Shown: positions 1 through 11,861, numbered from the stretch's first letter. The stretch: 64,000 nucleotides of DNA from Phragmites australis (GCF_958298935.1 NC_084922.1:46845958-46909957), one strand, 5' to 3'. Notes: generated by a model not told the origin, from the sequence alone. Numbers and translations: made by a program.

Positions 1-291
1 GCAGTATTCTTTCAATCGTTCTTATAGGCATTTTAAATAACCAATTAAGCCACAAGGAAACTAACGCAACAACATGTATTCAGATGTACATGTAGAGATA
101 TATCCGTCAATAAAGCAGCAACAACACAATGTAAGAAGGAGCATTGTTTATTCAAAGAAGCAGAGCACAACTGAAACTTCTGCAGACGAAGTTTTCGCGG
201 CCACTTAATATTACCAGACGGAACTATAGATGAACCATTTCAAGAGCAAGAAGTAGCTTGGCAACGTCAAATCCGAAGGACGCAAACAAGC

Positions 292-664
292 ATGCATGGA
301 GGAGCGTTGGCATCTCTGGCAGACCTGGTGGGATCGGCCATGTACTTCGCTGGCGGCTCGCCGGCCGACGGGTTTGTCCCTGGAGATCACCATCTCCTAC
401 CTCGAAGCTGCCAGTGCAAACGTGCGTGAGTTCGATCTTCATCGATCAGACTATCTAGTTGGATAACATATTCATCAGTTAATGTATTTTAATTAATCAC
501 GAGCGCGCGTGCGTGCAGGAGGAGATCGAGAGGTCGAGGCGAGGGTTCTGGGCATCGGCGGGTCGACGGGGTGCGTGACCGTGGAGGTCAGGAGGAAGGG
601 CACCGGCGAGGTGATCGCGCACGGCAGGCACACCAAGTATCTCGCCGCCTCCAGCAAACTGTGA
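292..664 (+). pseudogene. Acyl-CoA thioesterase (hotdog, ACOT13-like) fragment, frameshifted
   Basis: The 5' part reads MHGGALASLADLVGSAMYF from 292. This is the HGG-containing helix typical of the PaaI/ACOT13 hotdog thioesterases that hydrolyse acyl-CoA. At about 370 the frame slips by one base, and the next conserved segment (LEITISYLEAA) continues in another frame from 371. A GTGCGT donor follows AAC at about 415. After a ~100-bp intron ending in GCAG, the C-terminal strand ([13 protein letters not shown] ... [11 protein letters not shown]) runs to a TGA at 662-664. With the most obvious acceptor the second exon is also out of frame; an acceptor about 11 bases downstream would restore frame but drop conserved residues. 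No upstream exon was recognised. The family assignment is solid. That it is a dead gene is inferred from the frame slip and the missing 5' end; a sequencing error could explain one of the slips. Confidence 0.7.
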
Positions 665-802
665 TCGATCTATCACTATCAGGAGCACCGTGCAGGGCAT
701 GCATGGCTGCGGACTACGAGCACTACTTGTCGTGTTGTGTGCCACGAGCGCAGTGCAGGCAGTTCGCATGCGCGCATTGGTGCAGACAAGTATGGGCTAA
801 AT

Positions 803-1209
803 AAGAAGACATGTAACTTTTTTGGACAACGAGAACCTCATTTCCATTACTTTTGATAACAGAATAGTTGAGTCTTACATCCAATGTATAGATCGCAAGT
901 CTGATAACAGAAGAGTAAGAAACAGATAGGAGAGATTTACTAGCAAAAGCCTTAGAGACTAGAACACCCATAGTCTAAAAAGTACTATTAGAACATCACC
1001 GGACATAGACTTAGCAGACATAACGGGAGTAGATGAACAAGGTTCCAAGCAAGATCATCAACACATCAGGCAGACAGATGTTAGCCAAAAGAAGCTCGAC
1101 AGACGACTGATGAAGGATCAACCAGCTTCAGTCAATCTTCATTCTCCTCCGTCTGCTGTTGTTCTTCTTCATCCTGAGGTGAGCTGGGTAGCATCAAGAA
1201 GACATGTAA
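803..1209 (-). mobile_element. Short retroposon (LINE 3' end or SINE-like) with 14-bp target duplication
   Basis: The 14-mer AAGAAGACATGTAA occurs at 803-816 and again at 1196-1209. The ~378 bp between begins on the plus strand with a short T run (818-823) followed by GGACAACGAGAACCTCATTT. Read on the minus strand, the insert therefore ends in a short A tail, as expected of target-primed reverse transcription. The 14-bp duplication plus the terminal A tail is the signature of a LINE or SINE insertion. No ORF is present. I cannot tell a 5'-truncated L1 tail from a SINE by eye. Confidence 0.65.
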
Positions 1210-1625
1210 GTATGTAACTACATGTCTACATGCCCCCAAGTGACGGTTGCACTGTACGCACGTAAATGTCACCAGGTAATTAAGAACGCGCAAGCGTACT
1301 ATTCCATCCACCGTACGCCGACGTGGCTCTGGTGAACCTTTTTACCATGGGAAATGCTGTGCATACTACGACCCACGCCTACGACCAGCACTGGCGTTAT
1401 TATTATGCACTTAGCTAAAGCTGGTCAACTGTCACAAGACCTATCATGATAGACACGGTTCAAACATGATATGACCTGAAGCTAGATGGGCCGAGTTGGC
1501 ACGCTATGCCAGACCGACAACGTCACGGGCCCACGGCACGTCGTGCTGGCACGACTCAGTATTACTGCGACGTACCGGCACGAGAACGGCTAGGCTAGGC
1601 ACGGCCGGCCCAGAACACTAGGCAT
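1210..1625. other. Gene-free stretch with GGCACG-rich segment
   Basis: No coding signal was seen. From about 1490 to 1620 the sequence is rich in GGCACG/GGCCCACGGCAC-like words. Similar words (CGTGCC, CGGGTCATACC, GGCTAGCCCGTC) recur at about 2510-2650, on the other side of the KCS fragment. This might mark the ends of an element that carries the fragment, but I could not define terminal repeats. Confidence 0.3.
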
Positions 1626-2485
1626 GGCTTTGGAGCGCGTGCTGGAAGTCCGGCACCTCTGCCACCGCCACCTTAAGGTTCCTCGGCTGGTACGCGCGCG
1701 CCACACGGTACGTGTACCGGAGCACCTTGGAGACGGGCAGCACGTAGGGGCACAGCATGGCGATGTGTTGTCGAAGCACATCGCCGGTGATGCGGACCAG
1801 GTCCTTGGTGAGCGTGACGCCCACGTTGCCCTCCTTGTCCTCCATCTGCATGGCGGCGGCAACGCCATGGTGCGTCCATAGCATGTGCGACAGCTCGTAC
1901 TTGGTGTCGGCATGGCACGCGGGGACATCGGTCACCAATGCCGTAACGCTGCAGACGCGTGAAGATGCAGTTGGTAACCAGCATTTGCTTGTTCTCGCCG
2001 AAGTACCAGTTGAGGCTCATGTTCTCTGTCACCACCACTAGCACGTACCCCGGCCTCCGCCCCGCGCGCAGCGACCGCGCCGTCGTGTCGATGCCTGTTG
2101 TGCCCGCGCTGCACCCTATCCCGGCGACGCTGTACAACTTGACGTCGTGGAGCATCTTGAACCCGCGCACGATCATGGACGCCAGCGACGGCATCGGAGA
2201 GCATGGAGCACGTGACAACGAGGACGCTGATGTCGCTCGGCTTGAAGTTGGACTTGGGGAGGAGCTGCGCCACAACGGCGAAGAGGCCCTCCTCAACCTC
2301 CTAGACAACGAACGCCAGCGTCTTCTCGAACCTGCGAGAGAAGATGAAGGGCGGCGCAAGGGTCTCCTAGCCCATGCCGGACTTGCGGTAGATGAGGCGT
2401 AGGAAGTCGGCGGTGTCGTCGGAGTAGGGGCGGCACCGAAGGTCGAAGTACTCGCACACCTCCAAGTCGGACGATTTTTTCACAG
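1608..2485 (-). pseudogene. 3-ketoacyl-CoA synthase (KCS/FAE1 family) pseudogene
   Basis: The minus strand carries ordered segments of a plant very-long-chain 3-ketoacyl-CoA synthase, the condensing enzyme of ER fatty-acid elongation. In order they are: DLEVCEYFDLRCRPYSDDTA (~2460); FIFSRRFEKTLAFVV; LLPKSNFKPSDISVLVVTCSML; IGCSAGTTGIDTTARSLRAG, with the catalytic Cys kept; YVLVVVTENMSLNWYFGENK; and ELSHMLWTHHGVAAAMQMED to VAEVPDFQHALQ. The pieces lie in different frames. There is a TAG after RKSGMG (~2367-2369), a second TAG after AFVV (~2304), a slip after CSMLSDA and another after NCIFTR. The 3' end stops just before the conserved segment bearing the catalytic His and Asn, and the N-terminal membrane region is missing. 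The result is a non-functional fragment truncated at both ends. Confidence 0.85.
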
Positions 2486-2599
2486 CCAGGTCACCGTGCC
2501 GTTGGGACATAATCGTGCCCATGCCGATCCGACTCGACACGATTGCACACGGGTCATACCGTGGGTCACGTCTCCAACATGCGGATCGATACAACACGA

Positions 2600-3105
2600 C
2601 CTATTAACTTAACTGGACTGTGCCTAGCTAGGCTAGCCCGTCATACCCATTTGGACAAGTCTGCATTGAGTAGTGGGCTGTGACTTGGTTGTAAGCGCGG
2701 GTTGTGAGTCATGGTCGTATGTGTAGCAGCGCTCTTTGCTATCTTTGAAAGGTACCAAAAGTTAAACCCCTTTATACAGCGCTCTAGTTTCGAGATTTAC
2801 GTAGGATTTGAAGTTTGTTAATAAAATAAAGTAGTTATTATTTATTTTCAATTTAAAATAAAAATAAGATGTCCCAACAAGAACTCCCAATCTATACATA
2901 ATTTCTACTTTAATTTTTTTTAAACTAGAGATGAGTATCTTCAAAAATTCTTATAGAACTGCGACTCTGCAAAACAGGCCATTGCAATTAGATATGTACC
3001 AAATTTTAGTGTATCAAAATCCGTACTCCAAAACAGTGGACTGAGGTTCAGCACCCGGCCTGTCCCAAGAAATACGCAGGCCCAATCCTGAATAACTGAG
3101 GTACG
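2600..3105. other. AT-rich gene-free stretch
   Basis: No coding signal was seen. The stretch lies between the KCS pseudogene and the left target-site copy of the retrotransposon. Before that insertion it was contiguous with the NIPA upstream region that now begins at 12558. Confidence 0.5.
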
Positions 3106-3110
3106 GTACC

Positions 3111-3470
3111 TGTTAGCACAGGCTATAGGAATTGGAATTCAGGAAGGGTAGCAAGAAGGAGATAGAAGAACTAGACGAATTAGGTGGGTGGTAGTTCATC
3201 GGCGAGGCGCCGAATTGGATAGAGGAAGGAGGCAGTTAGTTCTGTCTTACAGCCATGCCTGTACTCTGGTGCCCCCCCGGCTCTATCGTCCCGCTCGCGA
3301 CAGGGCAAGCCAGATACACACGCTACTCCTCGACACGGGCCAGGCCCACACATACGTTACAAAGCCACTCCGGCCCAGACACCTTAGTGTTGATCTTACG
3401 AGCCCTCTTGCTTCGCCTCCCGCCGAGCTCCCCGTGCATAGCTGTTGTATCCTCAGTAGCGATGCTAACA
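3111..3470 (-). repeat. 3' LTR of the Ty3/gypsy element
   Basis: 360 bp, TGTTAGCA...TGCTAACA, matching 12194-12552 throughout. In minus-strand orientation this is the 3' LTR. The pol frame ends inside it at about 3323. Confidence 0.95.
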
Positions 3471-6345
3471 TCCCCCTCCCGATGGAATCCTGCTTGTCCC
3501 CAAGCAGGAGCTGACGAAAAGCGGCGGCGTAGGTCGTCGACGTCTTCCCAAGTGGCGCATTCTTCCGATTGTGTCGACCACTTGATTAAAGCTTGAGCAA
3601 CCTCATTGGCGCCGCGGCGAATCACACGAGTCTGCAAGACCACTTCAGGAACCTGAAATATGTCAGTTTCGTCAGGTAAAGTAGGCAGTACCTTCACCGT
3701 GGGGCTAATCGCTGGCTTGAGCTGAGACACGTGAAAAACTGGATGAATTCGACTACCCAGTGGAAGCTTCAATCGATAAGCAACCTTCCCAATCCGTTCC
3801 AACACACGAAAAGGCCCATAAAACTTGAAAGAAAGCTTGTGGTTGGCTCTGTTAGATATGGAAGATTGGATATATGGTTGAAGCTTGAGAAAGACCAAGT
3901 CATTAATTTCAAAACTGCGTTCTGTTCTTTTCTTATCTGCTTGCTGTTTCATGCAAAGTTGAGCTCGAATTAAATGTTGTCTGATGACTCTTATCATGAG
4001 AGTTCTTTCCTTCAGCCAAGACTCCAGGTCAGGAACTGAAGAAACAGAATCCGGATGCAAGCCAAAATGCCATGGCTGGTGGCCATATAAAACTTCAAAA
4101 GGTGTGTGCTGCAAAGCTGAATGATAACTGGTTTTATACCAATATTCAGCCAAGGCCAACCATTTACTCCATTGCTGAGGACAAGTGTGGACAAAACATC
4201 TCAAGAATGTCTCTAGGCATTGGTTTACACGCTCAGTTTGCCCATCCGACTGAGGGTGATAAGCTGAACTCATTTTGAGCTGCACACCAGCAAATTTGAA
4301 CAACTCTTTCCAGAATTTGCTAGTGAAAATAGGATCTCTGTCTGAAATGATGGACTCAGGCATGCCATGTAATTTATAAATGTTATTCACAAAAGCCCAA
4401 GCCACTGACAAGGCAGTAAAAGGGTGCAAAAGTGGAACAAAATGTGCATATCTTGAAAACTTGTCCACCACAACAAGTATACAATTGGCAGTACCTGATT
4501 TGGGAAGCCCTTCGATAAAATCCAGCGAAATAACTTGCCAAGCTCCAGCAGGTACAGGCAAGGGCTCTAGCAACCCAGGATAGCGAGCTCGGTCAGGTTT
4601 GGCTTGTTGACATACCAGGCAAGACTTGACAAACTCATGAGTAGCAGTCTTCATGCCCTTCCATGCAAACAATTGTTTCAAGCGGCGGTAAGTCACTGGG
4701 AACCCGGAATGACCACCAACTGCAGAGCTATGAAGAGCTGACAGAAGCTGAGTTTGCAAGGAAGGATTATGCCCAATCCATATTCTCTGTTTGTACCTAA
4801 TAAGTCCATCTTTTAGGGAGAATTGAGGTACAGACGTAGGATCAATTGTGAGAGTGGCCAGCAATTGTTGGGTTTTGGGATCTTGCTGATACCCAGCCAT
4901 GACAGAATCAAGCCACATTGGCCGAGCAGTGGAGACAGACATCAGCTGAGCAGAAGGTTTAGGGTGCCTGGAAAGAGCATCAGTCACTCTGTTTTCGAAG
5001 CCTTTTTTGTACACAATTTTGTATTGAAGACCAATCAGTTTGGTAAACACCTTACGTTGCCAATGAGTATGCAGTCTTTGGTCAGACAAATGAGTCAAGC
5101 TTTTTTGATCAGTGAAGATAATAAATTCAGCCAACTGAAGGTAAGATCTCCACTGTTCTATTGCCACCAATATTGCCAAATACTCCTTTTCATAAGTAGA
5201 CAATCCACTAGTTTTTGGGCCCAAGGCTTTGCTAATAAAGGCTAAAGGATGACCTTCTTGTAACAAAACTGCACCAACGCCACTGTCACTGGCGTCTGTT
5301 TCTATTTGAAATTGCTTGGTGAAATTTGGTAGAGCTAGAACTGGAGCATCAAGTAAGGCTTGTTTGATAGTGGCAAAGGCCAACTCATGTTCTGGAGTCC
5401 ATTGAAAGACTGTGTGTTTCCTTAGAAGGGCAGTAAGGGGTTTGGTTAGAATGCCAAAATGTCTCACAAACTTCCTATAGTAACCAGCTAAACCCAGGAA
5501 GCTCCTTAACTGTTTGACAGATGCTGGAATAGGCCAATTTTGTATAGCTGAAATCTTGGTTTCATCAGTGGTAACTCCTTGTTCTGAAATGACATGACCT
5601 AAATATGCTACTTTCCTTTGGGCAAAGGAACACTTAGAGAATTTCACTTGCCAATGGTCCCTGGCCAGAAGTTGGAACACTTGCCTGACATGCTAAACAT
5701 GGTCCTCTAGGGACTTGCTGTAAATAAGAATATCATCAAAGAACACAAGTACACATTTGCGCAGAAGAGGAGCTAGAGTGGCATTCATTGCCCCCTGAAA
5801 GGTGTTAGGAGCACCTGAGAGACCAAAGGCCATTACCCTAAACTCGAAATGCCCTGAGTGAGTTTGAAAGGCAGTTTTATATTCTTCTCCAGGTGCTAAG
5901 CAAATCTGATGGTAGCCAGCTCGTAAATCAAGTTTAGTAAACCAACTAGCTAGCGCCAATTCATCCATAAGTTCATCAATGACAGGAAGGGGAAACTTTC
6001 CTCGCAAAGTAAGAGCATTTAAGTGTCTATAATCAACACAAAATCGCCATGTGCCATCTTTCTTTTTCACAAGCAATACTGGAGAAGAAAATGAACTGGT
6101 ACTTGGCTGTATAATACCTGATTTCAACATTTCAGCAACTTGTCGCTCTATTTCATCTTTCAGAACAGGAGCATACCTATATGGGCGAATCTGAACAGGT
6201 CTTGCACCAGGAATCAAAGGAATTTTATGATCACACTCCCTGTGAGGAGGAAGTTCCGAAGGCTCTGCAAATATTGAAACATAGTCCAACAATACAGCTT
6301 GAATCACCTCAGGGATATCAGATTGCTGGTGCTGCTGGACCTCAT
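3323..6345 (-). pseudogene. Retrotransposon pol: RT, RNase H, integrase, chromodomain-like tail
   Basis: Minus-strand reading from 6345. The RT domain includes the LVKKKDGTWRFCVDYRHLN block and the catalytic FFDDILIYS. A TAG at 5693-5695 interrupts the frame just after LEDHV, where a sense codon is expected. The frame then continues through RNase H (FQIETDASDSGVGAVLL) and an HHCC zinc finger (HSSAVGGHSG ... CLVCQQAK). The integrase core follows with the D,D,E residues in SLDFIEGLPKS, IISDRDPIFTSKFW and HPQSDGQTERVNQCLE. The C-terminus has a GPFRVLERIGKVAYRLKLP module and a chromodomain-like ALIKWSTQSEECATWEDVDDL. The upstream half of the polyprotein is separated by the nested solo LTR. Called a pseudogene because of the TAG and the split. 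Confidence 0.93.
3471..3480 (-). other. Polypurine tract of the Ty3/gypsy element
   Basis: The plus strand reads TCCCCCTCCC immediately after the LTR, which is GGGAGGGGGA on the minus strand directly 5' of the 3' LTR. This is the position and composition expected of the plus-strand primer. Confidence 0.8.
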
Positions 6346-9300
6346 TGTCACGGCCCAGAGTTTCTAAAACATGTAGTTAAGTGCTAATGGGTGTCCTTAG
6401 CATCATTTGTTTGGTTTTGAGCAATTTTAGGCATTTCAATTTTCAATTAAACAAATTGTAAAAATCAATATTAGTTGATGCGTTGTCAAGCAACTCACCA
6501 TATTGCTATACAACATTGGGCTGGAAACAATTTTAGAAATTAATAGATGTCAGGAGGAGAATATAAATGATTTTCCCCAAATTTTTGGGAATTGTTTTAA
6601 AGGCATAAAAATCAAAACAAGTTAGAAAAGCTTGCCTCTTTAGAGAATTTTCATTTGAATTTGGTGCAAGCTTTTTGGGTCAAACAAGGTAAAATGGATT
6701 GTTCATGATTTATAGAAGCCAACAAAATTTGTTCCACAATTTTTAGACCACAGTAAGACCTCCACCTTGATAACCAAAGTAGTGAAGATATTTTTGCCTG
6801 GCGGTCACTGTTCGTCGGCCCCACCTGTCATCCCCTTCGCTCAGACAGCCTCTGCTCCCCCTTCTCCCGCTCTCACAGAGCAAGGCGGTGCCGCAATCCT
6901 TGACTTCGGTGGCCATCTCCACGTCGCCGGCCAAAAGATCGGCCCAGGCCTTATCTCCTCCTTCGCCTCTGCTTTATATCTCTCTCCCCCTCGCTTGCTC
7001 TTCCTGTCGCCCAGCACACCACAGCGCCGAGATGCATTGCGCCGCGCCGCTGGCCAAGTCCGACGCGCCACCGGCAAGCTCCCTCGAGCCCGAGCCCAGT
7101 GGAGCCGCAGGGAAGAGCGTCCCGAGCTCCTCCGCCATTTCCCCTCCTTCCCCGGCCGTTTCCCGCAAGGATTGGAGCCATCCACGCCTTCCTCCCCAAC
7201 GGCGGCAGCCGAACTCCGCCGCCCTTCGTCGAACCGCCGTGCCCTCGCTTCTCCGGCCCAACCTGCTGCACGGTGAGTTTCCCCGTGTTCCTGTACACCT
7301 TATGCGCGCGCTGTTTTCCTCCCGTCCCGTCACCGGCGCGTGTGTCCGCGATGACCGAGCCGCCGCCGCCTCCCCGCGCGTGCCGCCAGCCGTGCCGTCA
7401 TCGAGCTCGTCGGCTGGCAAACGCGCCGTTAGGTCCACGTGCTTGCGTAGAACGCGTAGGGTGCTCGGTTAGGATTATTGCACCGCCGTTCGCCGACGGC
7501 GAGGCAAAGCCGTGCCGCCGCCGTGAAGTCCCGCTGTCCGCCGCCGCTGACCATCCTCCGGCCGTCGCCAGCGACCGCGTAGGCCTCAAATGGATCCGTG
7601 CGCTCATGCTGGTGCCGCAACTGTCCCTCCCGGCCGCCTGACCTGCGCCGCTCGCCGCCGGCGGGCACGAACCGAGCCCCGGCCGGCCGCGCTGCGCAGT
7701 GTCCTGGGCGCGAGTCGATTTTGACTCAGGTCAAAATACGCCGGCCCCACTGTCAGTCGCAGCGGCTAGCCGAACCCGAGTGGAAAAAGGTTTAGGGTAT
7801 TTAAGTATTCAAAAAAAATCAAAAATTGCGAAATGAATATTTATTTAGTTGATAAATCGGCTGAAAACTTGAAAAGTGCAGAGGAAATTGTGTAGAGCTC
7901 CAAATTTCCTAAAACCAATTTTGTTGGTTTTGCTGTATCATGATCTGTTCATTAAAAATACCAGTGGCCATGAAATGTGTGCTGTGAATTATTGAATTAA
8001 TAAAAATATGTCTAAGCTTTGATAATTTATAATTAAAGTTTGGTATTTCCAAAATTGATGAATCTAATTTTGTTGGCCTTGTATCATCATACTCTGCACA
8101 TGAAAAATACTAGGTGTTGTGAAATGTATAGTTAAATTTGTTCAATTAATGAAATGTGTTTAATCTTCAATAATTCATAAACAATTTTTGATGAGTCCAA
8201 AATTTGTAAGTCCACCTTTGTTAATCTTGTTAAATTATGCCATGTTCAGTAAAAGTGCTAGGGTTTATGAAATGCTTACTGAGGATTGGTGAGTTGTCAA
8301 AATGGTTTCAATCTTTCAACATTTCATGTTTTGTTGGTCTATAAATAGAGTTGTGTAAATTATATTAGTGGGTTCCCTATTTCCTTAAAAGGGTCACCCT
8401 CATGTTAAGTATAGTTAGTTTTCTTTTTAGATTTAAACTGAGAGTTAAGCTTAATCAAATTAGGAAGTTGTTAAATGCTGAATAATAATTCAGATTAGGA
8501 AATCCTTAAGGCTTTTAACTCATGGCATAAGTGCATTGCATCTCCACTGTTGTCTTATAGTGAAGCATCTTTCGTTGCATGTCATTCATATTCATTACAT
8601 TGCATGCGTGATTCTTTTAGGGAACTTCGACTCGGCGAGCGAGGCGAACGAGGCTGTCCCCGGAGGTTCCCGCAGTGGTGATCGTGACTCGGGTAGCTGT
8701 GAGCAGCAGCTAGGGCAGCAAGGCAAGCATCTATCATATTGCACCGTGTCTACTTGAAAATCTAATATGTTATCTACGCTTATGTATACATTGCATGTGT
8801 TGGGTACCGAGTTGGGTAGAACCTATGCCTATGTATTCTCCCATTTCGGTCACGTGTCATGTGTTATTCCTTGGAGCCTAGTGGTGTCGTCGAGGTCTAA
8901 TGATAGTTCGCTATGCTTAGTGGTACTTAGGCTTTCCGGTAGAAGTCGACGACGGCGTCCACCGTTGTCGCGAGCCTAGGGCTTATTACTTGTTCACACT
9001 TGTGGTTGTGTTGAGGATGAGTCGGTTTGGTGAGTGGTGAGTTGAGACAAGGTGTGGGCGGTGTTAGGGGTGTCATCTGCTCACGAGAAGTCCTCAGGCA
9101 GTTCGGGGAGGGAACCCGGACATCGTAGACCGCTTGTACCGGTTAAGCACCGATCATCGGTGTAGTCGGCTTTAGCACTTATCTTACTCACCACATGCTG
9201 ATATAATGGTAGGCGAGCCGATTACCTTCGCAGACGTGGTCATGTGGGCCTCGTCATAGACGGTGTGAGTCCGGTTTGAGTCCGGGCTTTTAGCGGTATT

Positions 9301-10312
9301 AGTTTGCTCAGGGAGTAGTTCTAATACCGTTGTGCCGAGCTATGGTTGATCCACATGGTTGGGCTTGGTTGGGAAAGGTTGTCACGGGTACCCCCTTGTG
9401 TGCATCTTAGCGGGTGGCACAAGCCGTATGATCCCTGTGTCGTGTGGGTCCAGGAGTATCCCCCTGCAGGGTGTATAATCAGTTCGAACTGCCGCGCTCT
9501 CGGTTATGAGCATCGCTATCGCTTATCTCCACCGAGCGACCATATTTTGGTCGTAGAGTTGCGATATGGGTTGTGGCATGGTTGGATTGGGGTGGTTTGG
9601 TCGGTATGTGGTCGGTGGTTTGGTGGTAATGGTTTACTTTTATACACTTGTTGTTTACATATCTGTTGTGGTCAGTTGGTTGGCAGAGTTTGAGTCGGTG
9701 GTTGGTTAAGTCAGTTGCTTACACCTAGAGTCTAGGTTGCTTACCGCTTAATGAACTTAAACATGTCTTAATCCTTGCTACAGCTTTAAATGCATGATCT
9801 TTGGAGTCGAGAATATACATACTCATACTGTGTAAGACTTGCTAGTACCTTCGTACTAAGGGGTGCTGCCCTTAAGTTGTTTTCAGGTTCACAGGTCGGC
9901 GAGGAAGAGGCAGTTTTCGGCTACTTTTTGCCTGCCGATCCGGGTGGCGGGCAGAAGTAGCACATTCTACTCCGAACTCCGACGCTTTTGGTATGGAGCC
10001 TAAGGGCATACGGCTCCATACTCTTTTGTTGTATAGGTTTTTCTTCCGCTGCTTAGTTGTTGCTGTTCTTCTTTTGTTGTAAATTGTGGAAGCAGTTGCA
10101 TGTTTAATAATTGTAATCCAGTTTAATTACCTGCTCTCTATTAAACTGTGTTGTGATATTTGAGTTGGAAGGCATGTGTTCCGATCCTGGGCACAAAACA
10201 CGTGCCGGGACTACCGGAATGGTATTCTGGTTAATCGTCGAGGTTGTGATTATGAATAATGATCCTCCTGATGATTAATTAGAATACTATTTGGACGGTT
10301 CCTCACACTCAT
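6341..10312 (+). mobile_element. Nested solo LTR (3962 bp) of a long-LTR gypsy element
   Basis: The insert at 6346-10307 starts TGTCACGG and ends CCTCACA (TG...CA). It is flanked by a perfect 5-bp duplication, CTCAT (6341-6345 and 10308-10312). It contains no gag or pol: only GC-rich leader-like DNA (about 6800-7780), a TATAAATAG at 8340-8348 and AT-rich or low-complexity sequence. Length, ends and lack of internal genes fit a solo LTR left by LTR-LTR recombination. Families with LTRs of 3-4 kb (Tekay/RIRE2-like) are known in grasses; membership is inferred. It lies in the opposite orientation to its host element and splits that element between protease and RT. The host reading frame resumes on each side once one CTCAT copy is discounted. 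Confidence 0.88.
8340..8348 (+). promoter_or_regulatory. TATA box of the solo LTR
   Basis: TATAAATAG, about 2.0 kb into the 3.96-kb LTR, downstream of AT-rich sequence and upstream of a region with no ORF. It is a plausible LTR promoter core on the same strand as the inferred LTR orientation. Confidence 0.45.
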
Positions 10313-11861
10313 CAATAATATGGAATACTTCTAATAGAGTGCAATCAGAAGAATGAGGTGATAGGCCTTGCAACACAATAGAAGTACCCTCATATGGTAT
10401 AGACATCCACTTATGAGCCCAGTGTACTTTCATAGGAGAGTAAGCTTCAAGCCAGTCCATTCCAACAATCATATCATAATGATGTAGAGGCAAAAATTTT
10501 AAGGAAGAATGAAATTTATGACCTTGAATATACCAATCCGAATGTGGTAATTCAGAAGAGCATGAAAGCAAACCACCATTTGCCACATGGACTGATATTG
10601 GGTTCAGCATTTTGGACACACCCTGTAACTGAGAAGCTACTTTGTCACTGAGGAAAGTGTGAGAGTTGCCGGAGTCAATTAATATCAAAATTTCTGAATC
10701 TTGAATATGCTCTTGCAAAGTCAAAGTGCGAGGGGCTTGGTGGCCTGAGATGGCTGCAACAGAGAGTGTCAGGAACAGTTGGTCTTCCTGCTGGGCTAGG
10801 TGCTCTTCAGATTGGGTCAGATCATCCACGTGAAATAGCTCCCAAACTTCTTGCAGAGCATTCAACTGTACAGTAGATGCACACTTGTGGTCTTTACTCC
10901 ATTTCTCATTACATTTATGGCATAAACCTTTGGCCTTGCGAAAAGCACGAAGTTGGGCCAATTTGTCTTCCACTGAAGAAACTCGAGCAGGTTCAGAGAT
11001 TCTTCTATCATCAACTGAGGCCGACGGTTTCAGAATGCTCGGAGGCGCAGGTAAGGGGTGTGGACCACGAGCGATAAAAGGCTTCTGAAGATTAACATCA
11101 GGTCGGCGGTAAGACGTCCGGCGAGAAGAATCCACCACCTCTTCCTGTAAAGCAGCGAGAACACAAGCAGTATCGAGATCCTTTGGGCGTTGAATCAAAA
11201 TAATGGATTTAATATCATCACGTAAGCCATCAATGAACTTCATGGTATAGTATCGAGGATCAGGTATGGACTCATATGCAGTTAACTGATCCACCAGTTC
11301 ACAAAACTGGGTAATGTATTCAGTTACAGACCCTGACTGTTTAATTTGGAACAATTGTCTAATAAGTAAATCATGTTCATCTTTGCCAAAACGATCCTGA
11401 AGGAGGTGGCAAAATTGAGACCAACTACTCTGACGAACTCGTCGATCTACAGATTGAAGCCAACGAGCCGCTGCACCAGTGAAGTGCATGGATGCGACTT
11501 TGATCCACATTTCCGGGGCAACGTGAAACATCTCAAAGTAATCTTCACTACGCGACTGCCATAGTTTTGGGTTTTCCCCATCAAAGTATGGAAAATTCAA
11601 CTTCGGCAATTTGGTGTGAAACCCATGAGAATATAGACTGATTGTGAAATGAAGAGCGATGCAATTGCAGATCAGAGTAAAACGCGGGACCAAGCGGGTG
11701 TGGAGGAGGGGAATCGCTCGTACCCTTGACTGGGAGAGTGGTGAAGGTCGTGACCGACCCATAGCCAGTCTCCCGGTGATGATGGTCGACGCGGTGCCCA
11801 TGAGGGCCGACAGCAGGATCACCGGCAGATGAAGCAGCCGCTGCTGTCCCGGGCTTCGCAA
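10313..11861 (-). pseudogene. Retrotransposon gag C-terminal part and aspartic protease
   Basis: A long minus-strand frame. It begins in real gag sequence at about KLPKLNFPYFDGENPKLW (~11600), followed by the retrotransposon gag domain (AARWLQSV ... WSQFCHLLQDRFG ... LLIRQLFQIKQSGSVTEYITQF). A CCHC-like zinc knuckle follows (CHKCNEKWSKDHKC). A pepsin-like retroviral-type protease has the active-site motif ILILIDSGNSHTFLS (DSG) and a downstream hydrophobic segment (YDMIVGMDWL). The frame is cut at 10312 by the solo LTR; the few residues beyond come from LTR sequence. The N-terminal gag portion lies in a different frame (next entry), so a frameshift occurred near 11600-11650. Confidence 0.92.

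Noticed and set aside
6841..7641. Several overlapping Ala/Pro/Arg-rich ORFs on both strands
   Set aside because: They lie inside the solo LTR in very GC-rich DNA, overlap in all frames, and show no domain. Open frames here reflect base composition.
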